In this document: piece by piece, positions 53,979-64,000 of the stretch
Numbering within the stretch: position 1 is the first letter of the stretch
Layout of the letters: each line of letters begins with the position of its first letter
NCBI GenBank assembly: GCA_023634235.1
Contig: JAMKCF010000015.1
Location: forward strand, 2,209,698 to 2,273,697
Source: Pisaster brevispinus
Taxonomy: Eukaryota > Echinodermata > Asteroidea > Forcipulatida > Asteriidae
Length of the DNA: 64,000 nucleotides
Direction: 5' to 3'
The notes under the pieces: model-generated
Seen by the model: the letters and a program-made list of their open reading frames with translations, nothing else
What the model was told of the DNA's origin: nothing
Database searches by the model: none
Position numbers and translations under genes: made by a program

Positions 53979-54598
53979 AATGGAAGGTATACCTTTGGTA
54001 ATTACTCCAAAAAACAATGACCATGAAAAACCTACTTGGTAAAGAGCACTGGAGAGCTGTTGATATTATAAAACATTGTTCGAAACGACTCCCTTTGAAG
54101 TAATGTAGTTTAGCGAAAGAGGTAACTTTTCACCAGAATCTGAGAAAGGCTTCTTCGGGTCTTCGACATCTGAAAGCACACAATTCTGTGCAACGAGGGT
54201 GTTGTTTCTTTCATTATTTTCTTGCAACTTCGACGACCAATTGAGCCCAAATTTGGTCGCAGACGGTGTCCATATTTTGTGTGATCAACCATATATACAT
54301 GAAATAACAAACCTCTGAAAATTTTGGCCTAACCCGTTGTGTGAGTCTAGAGAAAGTAGTGGGGAAAAAAAACATGCACAATGTTCAGCCTGTAAACACA
54401 TTGTTCTTAAGTTTGTTTGTAGCAACCGACGTCAGCTGTTGCGGTTTTTCCTAGTTTTCAGTTCCAGTTTTTTCTCGAATATGACTTCACTTCAGAAGGA
54501 AACATTTCTAGTATGAACTTCATAAATCAGTGAAGCTTTCAGACTGAAATCAAAAATGGTTTTTTTTTATCCTTAGCAATCCACTATAGCACCTTAAA
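53979..54598 (+). repeat. family A dispersed repeat, copy 3 (full-length, two arms)
   Basis: The first arm starts GGTATACCTTTGGTAATTAC, then TTATAAAACATTGT, GACTCCCTTTGAAGTAATG, GAGAAAGGCTTC, TGAAAGCACACAATTCTG and ATGAAATAACAAACCTCTGA. The second arm has TGCACAATGTTCAGCCTGTA, CAACCGACGTCAGCTGTTGC and TCTCGAATATGACTTC and ends ATAGCACCTTAAA. The same two-arm order recurs at 58524-59135. No ORF. Confidence 0.75.
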
Positions 54599-55069
54599 CT
54601 TTGAAGCGAGATCCGCAGTGTTTTAAAGCAATTATTTCGACATTAAACATAATTACAAGTTTATTTACTGCACTTACTGCCAAATCCTTTACTTCCCTAG
54701 CCCCTTTCCCCGTCAAAATTAGTTCCCTTATCAACCTGCATGCACGTCACCTTGTTTCTGTCATTGCACTGTATTTTGACGTTTGCAGTTTCCATTTATA
54801 GAATTAGTTTTAATGATTCACCTATCAGGCTACACCCTAAATGTCCTGGAAGTGTGAAGCGAGTCCTATAGCATCTTAAAACACGTACACCATTCAATTT
54901 GAAGACGTATCTTAGAGAGTGTAGAGGCCCGCACGGCTAAAGCCCTTGTGAACTTTTCGCCTTTCTCAACTTTTGTTCATGTGACTTTGTGACTTGACAT
55001 ATTCAAAGAATTGCTCTATAAAATGGCTACTCGGAAATCTTGCTTTTGCCCAAGTGGAGCAATGTTACA
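54599..55069. other. non-coding DNA
   Basis: No gene or repeat is recognised. Confidence 0.5.
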
Positions 55070-55395
55070 CGGAACTGAGGCTAGGGGGTGGAGAATAGTC
55101 AGGTTCTAGGTCAATAACTGTGTTGCACAAAGGGGACACGACCAAGATGCAGTGAGAGCTTTCTCGTAACCGTTGGGCCTGCTAGGTTGCCAGTTCGTCA
55201 GTTCCAAAAAGTATTCAGCTGTACTTAGTTGAGTTTTGTAATAAAACCCTTGCATTGGCCACTATTGAGGCCAAACAATTGAAACGTGTGCGCACAATTC
55301 TCAGCCAATGATAGGTCTTCATTGAGCTCAGTGAGGGCGCTGTTTTGGGCTTGTGACGTCATTTGTCAGGATTCTATTGGTTTCTTTCCTCTTGG
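55070..55395 (+). repeat. family B dispersed repeat, copy 2 (promoter-like)
   Basis: It starts GAACTGAGGCTAGGGGGTGG and ends with TTCTCAGCCAATGATAGG (inverted CCAAT), CTCAGTGAGGGCGCTGTTTT and TTGTGACGTCATTTG (CRE), in the same order and spacing as the copy at 26715-27010. A weak GACCAAGATGCAG corresponds to the YY1-like part. Non-coding. Confidence 0.6.
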
Positions 55396-56517
55396 TGGTC
55401 ACAATCGTCATCACTATTTCGAATTCTGGTTCAGCCTTAACCTGTTGGTACCATAGCCTATTTTTCTGTACCGTCTTGAAACACAAAGAGAAATGAGATC
55501 TTACGAGACCTTGAGTAAGTGAAGAACATTACATCACCGCCTTAAGGAGGCAAAGTGCTCCTTAATGGATCGTAGCTGCTTCTCCGATGGAAATGCGTCA
55601 GTACTTGCTACATCTCTCCCAATATTGATAATTCAAATGCACTTTTTCAATTATGAAATCCATTTTTTCGAGATTGGACACGCCATAAGTCGGCAGGCCG
55701 AATTATTAAATATTAGGAGATGCTTTCACTTCGCGACCTTCAAGAAAAAATGTCGGACACTTAAGAAATCATAGTTAATTATGCAAGAAGAAGAATCTTA
55801 AAACACCAGAGATGAAGGAGTAGGAGTCAAGGTGGGGATGACTCGACGCTCCCTCGTGTCCTTGGCTCCTCTATCGCTTCTCAACTGACGCCTGTCGCGG
55901 AACATTTCCTCTTTAAGTCATCATCATAGCAGCCGAGTTTCCTGGGACGAGATTAGGAGAAGATGCCTCTGCCGAAGTAAAGGATGTCACGTCAAATAGA
56001 GAACCCGTGTTCCTTTGCAGATTGCCCTCTCCACCTGACAAACCCACTGGGAGTCGGGCATCATTCTGTATAATTGCAAAAAGTGACGGGTCTAATTCGA
56101 CACGAGTCTCTGCTCTGGGACCCGTCAATTTTGGGTTTCCTGATTTTAGGTAACCCCGACGCCCGAACAACTTGGACAAGTTCAACAGTTTTTCTTACTC
56201 TAATGAATAACAGAGCCCGGGCTGTGGCTCGTCAATATTTGCCGTGCTTGTTAGTGAGTAATACACCGTTTCGACGCAGGAATTCTGTCCACTGAAGTAT
56301 AACAAAGATAACCTTGGAAGCCGAGGGAAGAAAAAAAATAGTCTTTGGGAACAGACCTGAACTTTCTCAAGGTCTTTGGAGCTGCCAAAGCCTCGAGCGG
56401 GTCGTCTTTTGAGTGATGAACAGTGCGGGAATTGTTAGCTGTCATCTTCTGCGTTTCTTAAAAACTGTCTTAAATCTGCAAATCTTTCATAAACGTTCAA
56501 CTTCATAATGTAGACTT
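55396..56517. other. non-coding DNA
   Basis: No gene is seen. A donor-like TTGA|GTAAGTG at 55507 has no acceptor partner. Confidence 0.5.
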
Positions 56518-56557
56518 CTCGCCACTATAAATGTTTGCTCGCCACTATAAATGTTTG
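56518..56557. repeat. exact 20-bp tandem duplication
   Basis: CTCGCCACTATAAATGTTTG is present twice without mismatch. TATAAAT in the unit gives two TATA-like words 20 bp apart. Confidence 0.85.
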
Positions 56558-56816
56558 CATTTAAATTTAAAGTAGAATAAAGAGAGTTTTAAAAACGTTT
56601 AGCGAGATGCATCTTACAACTCACATAAAGCTGATTTAAGGTCGTTCCCCTCTACAAGTTTTTTTCCTCCCCATTCCAGAGTTCAAATCCTCTTATCATA
56701 GAGTGCCTAAATTCATTCCGGACATTATGTTAACTTTATTGACAGGAACGAAGGTACCACGGACACGTCCAATTTCAAATGGTTTAGTGAACTGTAACAT
56801 CACCGGCTTTCACACC
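56558..56816. other. non-coding DNA
   Basis: Nothing recognisable. Confidence 0.45.
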
Positions 56817-57104
56817 AGGGCCCAATTTCATAGCGCTGCTTAACGGCCGATTCTGTGCTTACTGCGCGATTTCCATTTCACAGCACTGCTAACCGTTAGC
56901 ACATACGAAAAGGCATGCTAACCTTCCGGTGCTTACTGTATGAAAATGAATGGCGTAACAATGCAAATCCATGGTAAACGCGCAAGATGGCCGCTTAATG
57001 TTCTTGCTAACCTGTGAAATACGCTTACGCCTTAGCAAATTTTTCTGCTACAGTAAGCACGAAAATTTGCTTACCGTTAAGCAGCGCTATGAAATTGGGC
57101 CCAG
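56817..57104. mobile_element. family J inverted-repeat element, copy 3 (best preserved)
   Basis: The terminal repeat AGGGCCCAATTTCATAGCGC has a near-perfect complement GCGCTATGAAATTGGGCCC at the right end. Longer subterminal homology extends through GCTTAACGG / CCGTTAAGC. A second, inner palindromic patch, GCTAACCGTTAGC (56888-56900), lies in the left half. At 288 bp it is larger than copies 1 and 2 and shares only the ends, so it is a distinct subfamily. Confidence 0.75.
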
Positions 57105-57345
57105 GTTTCAACGTTTCGATGAGCACAGATCAAGATGCCCCGGCTTTGCTGACGGCCAACCTCAACAAGAGTAAGTTGCTCCGTGACAATATTATTCGTC
57201 GCCATTGTTTGACACAGCTGCCAGGTGTTGGCTTCTCTCTGAATCCCAGACCAGCAACTTTCCAAAACTCTCTTTCCCAGTGGCAACCCCCCCCCCTCTC
57301 TCCGCTCAGAACCCGTGCAACGTATGACTAAAAGTTGCTCATTGT
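57105..57345. other. non-coding DNA
   Basis: CAAGA followed by GTAAGTTGC at 57166 is donor-like, but it lies just after the element's end and has no acceptor. Confidence 0.4.
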
Positions 57346-57600
57346 AATTAAAGGTATACGGATCGGTAAATACTCAAAACAATTATTAAGTATCAATGGT
57401 CGTAAAAACTTTACTTATAAAACTATTTTGAGACAGGATTCCCTTCGAAGGAATATGGTTTGGATAATTTTTTCACCCCAAAACATCTGAATCTGAGAAG
57501 TGGTTCGGTTCGTGCGTGAACCGTTTTCTCAGATTTCTGTGGATTGACTTGAAATTCAAATTTCCGTGGTGTCCATTCGTGATTGCTGCGGCCAGAGATG
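57346..57600 (+). repeat. family A dispersed repeat, copy 4 (diverged, first arm only)
   Basis: It starts AAAGGTATACGGATCGGTAA, keeps TTCCCTTCGAAGGAATATGG and ends near TTCCGTGGTGTCCATTCGTG. Its central hairpin is TCTGAGAAGTGGTTC (57492-57506) with GAACCGTTTTCTCAGA (57518-57533): different bases from copy 1 but still complementary. Confidence 0.6.
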
Positions 57601-58523
57601 CGGTTCTTGTAACCCGGATGAAATGAAAGCTTGCAAGCAGTGGTCTTTTGGGGGGAAGTGGGTGCGCTAAAATATTTTCTTATGATAATAATAATACAAT
57701 GTAGTTAATGTTTTGCTTATTTTGGACTGGGATGTGCAACTACTGTTAAACTGGTGGTCAGTTTAATAATCCTATCAGTCGAAAAATCTTCTAAATTTAA
57801 ACAGAAATGTGTTTTTGGTAAAATGTGTGTTTTTTTTAGTTAAAACATCGTACGTGCAAAATGTACAAATGACAGTTCATTACCTCAACTAAAAACAGCT
57901 AGTATTGTATCGTGGAGGCCTTCATGATTGTACATGTCTTGCAATTCTTGAAAAGGTTTTCTTTTATTAAAGTCTAACACCCCACCCACCCCCCCTCCCA
58001 ATGAAAATGTTCAGTTACTCCTGCCCACTGCTCTTTAGTGTCACCATGGTCTCTTCCTGTGGTTGAGTGATCGTAATGGAACAGACAGGCAAGCCATGCG
58101 TTCACAAAACAGTCGTAGGCTGGTATCGTTTCACCACCCAACAGACCATCAAGATAACTTCATCTTTAGATTGGTGAATGAAATGGTTGCGAAGATAACG
58201 CCTTCCTGACCTTGAGATTGAAACAGTCGGGAGGCGTCATAACACTCCCCCCCTCTCCGTCGGTAATGCGCGGCCACCTGCGACCCAAACCCCCCCTCGC
58301 TTCAGAGAGTCATTCCCCGGTCTTTGAAGTCCCACGGGAGATGTGGCCGTGCTCCGCCTGTAAAAGGTCATACAACCATTCTTTGAGTTGTTCTACCTCC
58401 ATGATCATAGCGAGCTTGAAAGCCTTGCCCGGGTCGTTGATGTGTTTGCTTGGATTCGGTTGAGAGTTTTAGTCTGGAGCATTTCAAAAACACTTCATTC
58501 ATTTCCTGCTGTTCTTTTGAATG
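57601..58523. other. non-coding DNA
   Basis: No gene is seen. C-rich runs lie at 57984-57994 and 58246-58253. Confidence 0.5.
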
Positions 58524-59135
58524 GCAGGGTATACCTTTGGTAATTACTCCAAAAATTAATGACCATAAAAAACTTACTTGGTGAAGGGCACTGGCGAGCT
58601 GTTGATGTTACAAAACATTGTTAGAAACGACCGCCTTTGATGTAATGTGGTTTTAGAGTTTAATTTCACCCCAAAATGTTGAATCTGAGAAAGGCTTCGG
58701 GTACCTGAAAGCACACAATTCTAAGCTACACTGGTGTTCATTCTTTCATTATTTTCTCGAACTTTGATGACCAATTGAGCCCCAAATGTGGCAGACAGTG
58801 TCCTTAATTTGTGTGATCAACCCAACCATTATACTTCAAATAAAAAAACCTATGAACATTTGGGCTTAATCCGTTGTGGGAGTCAGGAGAAAACCATGCA
58901 CAATGTTCAGCATGTAAACACGTATAGTTTTGGTTATAACAACCAAAATCAGCTGTTTGTTTGTTTGCAGTTTTGCAGGTTTTCAGATACAGTTTTCTCG
59001 AATATGACTTCAATTCAGGAAAAATTTCACAGACAATAAATGGTTCTAGGTTTGAACTTCATAGTTAGTAAAGCTCTCAGACTAAAAACAGTGATGCTTG
59101 TTATCCTTACCAAGCCTGTATAATACCTTTAATAT
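58524..59135 (+). repeat. family A dispersed repeat, copy 5 (full-length, two arms)
   Basis: It aligns by eye with copy 3 throughout: GGTATACCTTTGGTAATTAC, AAACATTGTTAGAAACGACC, GAGAAAGGCTTCGGG, TGAAAGCACACAATTCT, then the second arm TGCACAATGTTCAGCATGTA, TCTCGAATATGACTTC and the end ATAATACCTTTAATATG. The right half of the central hairpin is lost. Confidence 0.75.
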
Positions 59136-59181
59136 GAGATTGAAAACTATAGAAGTGTAAGTGAAAACAGGAACAGAACGG
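59136..59181. other. spacer before minisatellite
   Basis: Short unique sequence between the family A copy and the 12-bp array. Confidence 0.4.
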
Positions 59182-59310
59182 TCTGACCGTCACTCTGACC
59201 GTCACTCTGACCGTCACTCTGACCGTCACTCTGACCGTCACTCTGACCGTCACGCTGACCGTCACTCTGACCGTCACGCTGACCGTCACTCTGACCGTCA
59301 CTCTGACCGT
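59182..59310. repeat. 12-bp minisatellite, 10.75 copies
   Basis: The unit TCTGACCGTCAC is repeated with near-perfect identity; two units carry T-to-G variants. The period is a multiple of three, so the array stays open on both strands, giving HSDR repeats on plus and VTVR/VTVS repeats on minus. Each unit contains the small palindrome TGACCGTCA. Confidence 0.9.
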
Positions 59311-59645
59311 CGAGATGTAGCGTCTAACGATGCAGGTTTATCACGCGGTAAGATGTTTGGCGAAGTGAAAGTCCTTACCACTTCTTAACAAAACCCATTA
59401 ACTTCAAAGGAACCCCTTGTCAAACATTGACAGGTAAATCACCTCCCTGAAGACGATGCCCTCAGAGTATCCCCCCCCCCGCAGGGCAGTTCATCTTGTG
59501 TTGTATTATGATAATAGTTCGGTCAGTAATTCCCCATTGGTGTTTAGTGAATATAGTCTGCAGAAAGATTATAGCATCATTTACTCCGAGATCTACAACC
59601 CGAAAGAGTGTTTCGGGAGAGACACTTTTCTGTCCCTATAGACCC
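59311..59645. other. non-coding DNA
   Basis: A C10 run lies near 59472. Nothing else is recognised. Confidence 0.45.
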
Positions 59646-59787
59646 TGGGGTCGATTTCACAAAACCCTTCCTAACTTAGGACTACTATTAGGCAATGCTA
59701 GGAGATAGGACTAGTCCTAAGTTAAGACCAGTTACTGGTCCTAAATTCAGATAAGACTAGTCTTATCTCTTTGTGCAATCGACCCCT
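59646..59787. mobile_element. family K inverted-repeat element (MITE-like)
   Basis: TGGGGTCGATTTCACAAA at the left pairs with TTTGTGCAATCGACCCCTG at the right. The interior is made of AACTTAGGACTA and ACTAGTCCTAAGTTAAGACC blocks in inverted pairs, including GATAAGACTAGTCTTATC, a perfect 18-bp palindrome. At 142 bp with no ORF, it resembles elements I recall from several marine invertebrates (not checked). Confidence 0.75.
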
Positions 59788-60215
59788 GTAACCTTTTGTT
59801 TACAAAAAAGAGTGACCTCTCACGTTCCATGTCATTTCCTGGCAGGCAGGATACTACACTGGTCATATTATGTGAAATTTTACCTTTTATGGCATAATTT
59901 CCACATAAATTTAAGCGTTTATAAACAAAAAACAGCTGAACTCGTTTTGAGATGTGCTCCCTTTTCGACAGTTGATAAAATTCAGACAGTGCAATTTTCA
60001 TAAAATATCAGATTTAATGCTTTCTTCCATTGAGGTGAGCTGTGTGCAAATCGTTCCTGCAGGAATTCCAGGCTCTGCATGTGGGTCTCCTGTAAACATG
60101 ATGTCAAAGGTTACAGGTTGTAAGTGTTTTGAATGCCTTTCAATATTGTGTTATTTTTGCTTCACAGTTGCTCTTTCATTTCTTCCATTGAGCTGCGTAC
60201 AAATCGTGCCTCTTT
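59788..60215. other. non-coding DNA with a local duplication
   Basis: TTTCTTCCATTGAGGTGAGC (60022) recurs as TTTCTTCCATTGAGCTGCG (60179), followed by ACAAATCGT-type words in both copies. A 50-bp segment at 60145-60187 is also similar to 60568-60620 on the other side of the next repeat. Confidence 0.45.
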
Positions 60216-60560
60216 TGAAAACGTAATGACTTCACAGCATCCCAACAATGATAAACATGTAAACATTTGGGCTCAATGGGTCATCGAAGTTGCAAGAAAA
60301 TGATGAAAGATAAGAAACACACCCCTTGCTGTATACAATTGTGTGCTTTCAGATGGCAAAGTCTTCATGCCTCAAGCCTTTCCCAGATTCATACTGTTGG
60401 GTGAAAAATTACCTCCTTCTCTAAAACTACGTCACTTCAAACGGTGTCGTTTCTATCAAGGTTTTATAATGTCAACAGATCTCCAGTGCTCTCTACCAAG
60501 TAAGTGTGTATGGTCATTACCTCGTGATGCAATTACCAAAATAACTTTAAAGGCATTCAA
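60216..60560 (-). repeat. family A dispersed repeat, copy 6 (inverted, partial)
   Basis: The first arm is in minus orientation, as in copy 1: AACATTTGGGCTCAATGGG, TCATCGAAGTTGCAAGAAAA, TTGTGTGCTTTCAGATGGCA, CAAGCCTTTCCCAGATTC, ACTACGTCACTTCAAACGG and TTTTATAATGTCAACAGATC. It retains ACCAAGTAAGTGTG, a donor-like word shared with copy 1. Confidence 0.65.
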
Positions 60561-60939
60561 AGGTCTTTCAATTTAATATAATCTGTGCTACTTTTGCATC
60601 ACAATTGCGCTTTAATTTCATACTATTCAGTGGATTGTTTTTAAGGTGCCGTACAGGGAGAGGTTCTTTTTTTAATTCGTCGTTGAGCAATGATCTCCTG
60701 TCGTCTTGGATCTCCCGCCACTCATCTCGGGGTGAGATGAGGAGCGTAATGAAACATGACGGAGTCTTACACGAAGATCATTTATAATTCGTGAACGCCC
60801 CAACTTCACTTCTCCCTAGAGAGATGATTCAACGAGAATCTCTCCTGGCTTCATTTTTGTGTACAGGCATCCGAGCGGTGCTTTTTTGTTAGACCTTTCT
60901 TGTGTGTTTTCCCCCTCCTTTTCATGGAGAGTAATACAA
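60561..60939. other. non-coding DNA
   Basis: No gene is recognised. Confidence 0.45.
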
Positions 60940-61695
60940 AATGGCATCACAGTCTTAAAGGCAAAGTTGTTTTTTGTCTTCTTTTTTTAACCGTTCTGTT
61001 GTTTGAATTCTGTATAAATGTAGATATTTACAATAAATCAACATGTGAACATGTCATTTCAAAAGGTGGTAGCGGTTTGTTGTTGTTGAGATATTGTCGA
61101 CAAATCTGGAGTGGTTATGTCCACGCAGGAAGAATAATCCGTAATTGGAATAGACAATCTGAGAGTACGTTTCATCAGAAACGTTTTTCAGTTTGAAATG
61201 TTTTTGAATCCCTCTCTCTAAAACCACATTCCTTTGAGGGGAATTATTTCTCAAAATTGTATACATTATCAACAGATGCAGTACTTGTTATCATGTAAGT
61301 TTTTATGGTCGTTAATTTTTGAAGTAGTTACCAAAGGTATACCCTCTCTACATGTAAGGGTGTTATACAGGATGTGTAGATCTGCCAAAAGAGTGTTCAT
61401 GTTTTGGTTGAGTCGACCATTTTACATGAAATAACAAACCTGTGAACATTGTTGCTCTAATGAGTTGTGTGAGTCGGGAGAAAATTGCGAAAAACAATGC
61501 ACAATTTTCAGCATGTAGACACATTGTCCTTTGGTTGTAACAACCGACATCAGCTGTTGCGTTTTAGGTTTTTCAGATACAGTTTTTTCGAATATGACTT
61601 AATTTTATAAGAGGGTTCTATATAAACTTCATAATCAGTAAGCTTTCAGACTATGATTGAGCACGGGGTTTTTTCCTTATCAATCCTGTATACCG
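60940..61695. repeat. family A composite: copies 7 and 8 joined
   Basis: 60940-61340 is the arm subtype of copy 2 (GGTGGTAGCGG, GTTATGTCCACGCAGGAAGA, CCGTAATTGGAATAGACAAT, ending ACCAAAGGTATACCCTCTC). 61340-61695 is the second arm of copies 3 and 5 (ATGAAATAACAAACCTGTGA, CAACCGACATCAGCTGTTGC, TTCGAATATGACTTAATTTT). The two meet in an order not seen elsewhere here, so the element has been rearranged. Non-coding. Confidence 0.65.
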
Positions 61696-62275
61696 GTAAT
61701 TTTAAAAAGAGTTAAATAATTTCTTGTCTCCCCACCCCCCCCCCCCCTTTTCCCCCAACAACTACGTGTCCCTATTGCAGAAATAAAAGGACGCGAACCT
61801 TTCTGGAAAAGCGTTTGGGAATACCGGTACTAAATGCCGAAAATGTCAATGGTCTATGGTTTATATGTTTCTAAGCTGTAAAACACTGTGACCTTATTGT
61901 CTTTCAATTAAACTCCATTTTGTTGTTTTGTTTTGGGGACATGTTTTCAAAATATTCACGTAAAGGTTCGGCAGATTCCAGGCATGTTTTCATTTCGGGC
62001 GATCAAAATCGTTCCAAAGGCCAGCTTGGGCACCCATAGGTTCTCCGTCTTGAGATTGCCCTGTTTGCTTCCACGGCGTGAACTTTACCTTTTGCAAAAT
62101 TGTCTGCGTCCATTAGTGAAACTAAATCCATTTGTGCGCATTAAGTTTGCTCCACGGAGCCTTCATCTTTTCACCTCGTACAGTGCAGGGTATCCTGTAG
62201 TGATATTAGACACCATATACTACTGCCCGATTAAAGCGCCCATGCGCGAGCCATAAACCCTAAGCGGTACCCGCT
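61696..62275. other. non-coding DNA
   Basis: A C13 run lies at about 61735-61747. The 107-codon ORF at 61933-62256 ends just before the GATT repeat and may be part of a decayed retroelement, but no motif supports this. Confidence 0.4.
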
Positions 62276-62302
62276 TGATTGATTGATTGATTGATTGATT
62301 GA
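62276..62302. repeat. (GATT)n microsatellite
   Basis: About seven GATT units, continuing imperfectly to about 62315. The preceding AAGCGGTACCCGCTT is a small palindrome. Such tails often mark the 3' end of a retroelement. Confidence 0.8.
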
Positions 62303-63434
62303 CTAATTGATTGACCGAATGTATAACTCATTTTGTAGGACCTTAAAGCTTGACCTTCTAGACTGTTAGTGTTATCGTGGACTTATTGTTTCCTATGGCC
62401 AAACTATAATGTGTCATTTTTTTATAATACAAGTGCTTGATACTGGGATCTGGTTTCCCCTCTCTTGCCTAAGTTTTATCGGTTGTACCATGGATGAAAT
62501 TCTACCTCATGAAAAGTCGAACTTCACAATACTTAGTGATACCATGCGTACACGTACAAGATTTGTATTTACACGATGCAAATAGTACTTCTGATAAGAT
62601 GTCTCTACTCTTGTGGGTTCCCTCCGCCCTGGAGTATATTGTGATAGTGTCAATGGGCACCATTGTGACTTCCCTCCGCATAGGAATATATTGTGAGCTG
62701 TCTTTGTGCAACCCGTAAAGACCATTCTAAATTCCCTCCAACGGTCCTTTCTCTATGCTCCAACAAAGAGTTTGTAACAAATATTGCAACATGTATGACC
62801 TTGTGATTTGTATCCGCCCGTGAGTATATTTTGATTGTGCATCGATGGGGAACCGCTATAGACTTAACATTGATGCTTCCCTCCGCCCAGATGTGTCACA
62901 GGCAAGATGCCTCGTTGCTTAAAGGCCTCTCTCCACGTCGGTGCACGAGAGTTTACAAGCGTCCACTGAAATAAAAGAACCCGAGCATAATGATCTGCAC
63001 TTCGCATCCCAGGAATATGAATATCGCACGTTCAAGGGAACTACTAATTAACAGTAACCTGATAACCTATATTGTCAACGGGGATTTTGTTTCCTAATCT
63101 CAACAACATGTTGTGCATGTGTTTACTTATTCGCGATTACACGGCACGGCTGTTTCATATTTCACTGTATTATAAGTTTGTTGGGGCAATATCAGGCGTT
63201 TTCTCTGGCGGCGGGAACTCCGAGCAGATTTTGCAGTCGAGGTGATGTTTTCATTTCTGTCTATGGTACTTTTTAATATTCCACACACACAAAAAAATAT
63301 TTATTTTGGATTACTTTGGAGGCACTGTAAGCAGTAAATAGCTTAGCTGTGTTTAAAACGACCAGAGTTGTCATTTCGGTTGGTCAGGCTTATCAAATTT
63401 GTGACAAAATTCCTAGTTTCCGGTTGGATTATAT
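62303..63434. other. non-coding DNA
   Basis: No gene or repeat is recognised. Confidence 0.5.
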
Positions 63435-63664
63435 TTGGCCACTTCCTCGGCAGCGCTTCCCAAGTCATTTCCATTTCACAGGTGTTTTGTGATTGGAGGA
63501 AACACATCCAGCATCCTGACGTCATTCCAGTCATCTCTCACGAACTCGTCCAATCTTGTTGGTTTTGATCTTCCGTTGGATTTAAAAAGCTCTGCCCCTG
63601 CAGGAAATGTGATCTCTTTGACCCATCTTGTTGATGGACATCTTGACGGGGAAATTTGACACAA
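63435..63664. other. segment with several open frames, possible decayed coding DNA
   Basis: Plus frames (63368-63568, 63435-63659) and minus frames (63343-63534, 63476-63664) stay open together. The minus frame GAELFKSNGRSKPTRLDEFV, then RDDWNDVRMLDVFPPITKHL, looks the most protein-like. An acceptor-like CATTTCCATTTCACAG at 63466-63481 lies on the plus strand. No family is recognised; it could be a transposon fragment. Confidence 0.15.
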
Positions 63665-64000
63665 GTTGATGACTTCATGTTTTTGTATGACTTATCTCAT
63701 TTATCCAATGCTGTGTATTTTTTTAAAAAAAAAGTGTATTTTTTCCCGCTGATTGTTCAGAACTTACCAGATTGGGCACTGTACTTTTTCTTTGAATTTG
63801 TTACAGTGTTGACTGCAAACTAGGCCCATATTTAAAATAATGTCATAATGTACAAGGCACTGCTGGTCTTTTGTGGGCAGATGGTTGGCAATAAATCATT
63901 CAATATTGTTCCCATGTTGGATCTGTTAAGGCTGTTCATCAGTCTGCCACACATCATGGCGTTCCATTCAAGCTGTCGAAAATGGCGCATCACTGTCGCC
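63665..64000. other. non-coding DNA to the window edge
   Basis: Nothing is recognised. A T/A homopolymer junction lies at about 63717-63733. Confidence 0.45.

Noticed and set aside
59161..59388. HSDR-repeat ORF and VTVR minus ORF
   Set aside because: Produced by a 12-bp minisatellite whose period is a multiple of three.
1..64000. Bacterial, phage or organelle DNA
   Set aside because: No operons, ribosome-binding sites or long ORFs; abundant MITEs, pol III SINEs and splice-like signals indicate an animal nuclear genome.

Overview
This is a stretch of animal nuclear DNA. It has no long open reading frame (the longest is 145 codons), many dispersed inverted-repeat elements, tRNA-derived SINEs, microsatellites and long G runs, and its only gene-like signals are short ORFs flanked by GT-AG splice sites. 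The repeat types (short elements ending in CCAATTTCATAG or GTCGATTTCACAAA, a high-copy family around AAAGGCTTC with GAAAGCACACAA, and tRNA-Leu SINEs) resemble ones I remember from echinoderm, especially sea-star, assemblies. That placement is from memory and was not checked by any search.

No protein-coding gene can be named with confidence. The window looks like intergenic DNA or long introns. The best gene-like signals are a two-exon model at 42785-43383 (154 codons, phase-compatible GT-AG intron of 134 bp); a core promoter at 45178-45360 (E2F site, POU octamer abutting a PBX/HOX site, TATATAAG box, initiator 31 bp downstream) ahead of a 77-codon cysteine-containing ORF; and isolated candidate exons at 2560-2638, 27254-27365 and 28837-28902. 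Each is a hypothesis needing RNA data.

Layout: 1-9.5 kb is non-coding DNA with five inverted-repeat elements and one candidate exon. 9.5-16 kb holds the densest regulatory-looking DNA (10.84-11.06 kb, and 11.65-11.86 kb ending in a TATA box) and a CACGTG cluster. 17.9-25.6 kb is rich in repeats: a ~75-bp tandem array, a SINE, a degenerate TTAGGC-like hexamer array, foldback elements and a G21 run. 25.6-29 kb holds candidate exons, one promoter-like repeat and a G23 run. 29-39.8 kb is mostly featureless apart from a 300-bp NTG array, a SINE, inverted-repeat elements, two local duplications and a foldback block. 40-46 kb has two homeodomain-rich blocks, an orphan 131-codon ORF, the two-exon model and the promoter. 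46-53.6 kb is nearly featureless except for a CpG-rich block and a perfect hairpin. 53.9-61.7 kb is a cluster of at least six pieces of one repeat family with a 12-bp minisatellite and two other elements.

The clearest recurring structure is a set of inverted-repeat families. I label them G (GGGTCA/TGACCC), L (GGCTAC hexamers), J (CCAATTTCATAG), K (GTCGATTTCACAAA), H and I (ACACTGCAAAA and ACACTCTAAAA ends), A (high-copy, hairpin-bearing) and B (CCAAT plus TGACGTCA). Family G carries a perfect GGTCANNNTGACC nuclear-receptor-type palindrome in four of six copies, three of them at the same internal position.
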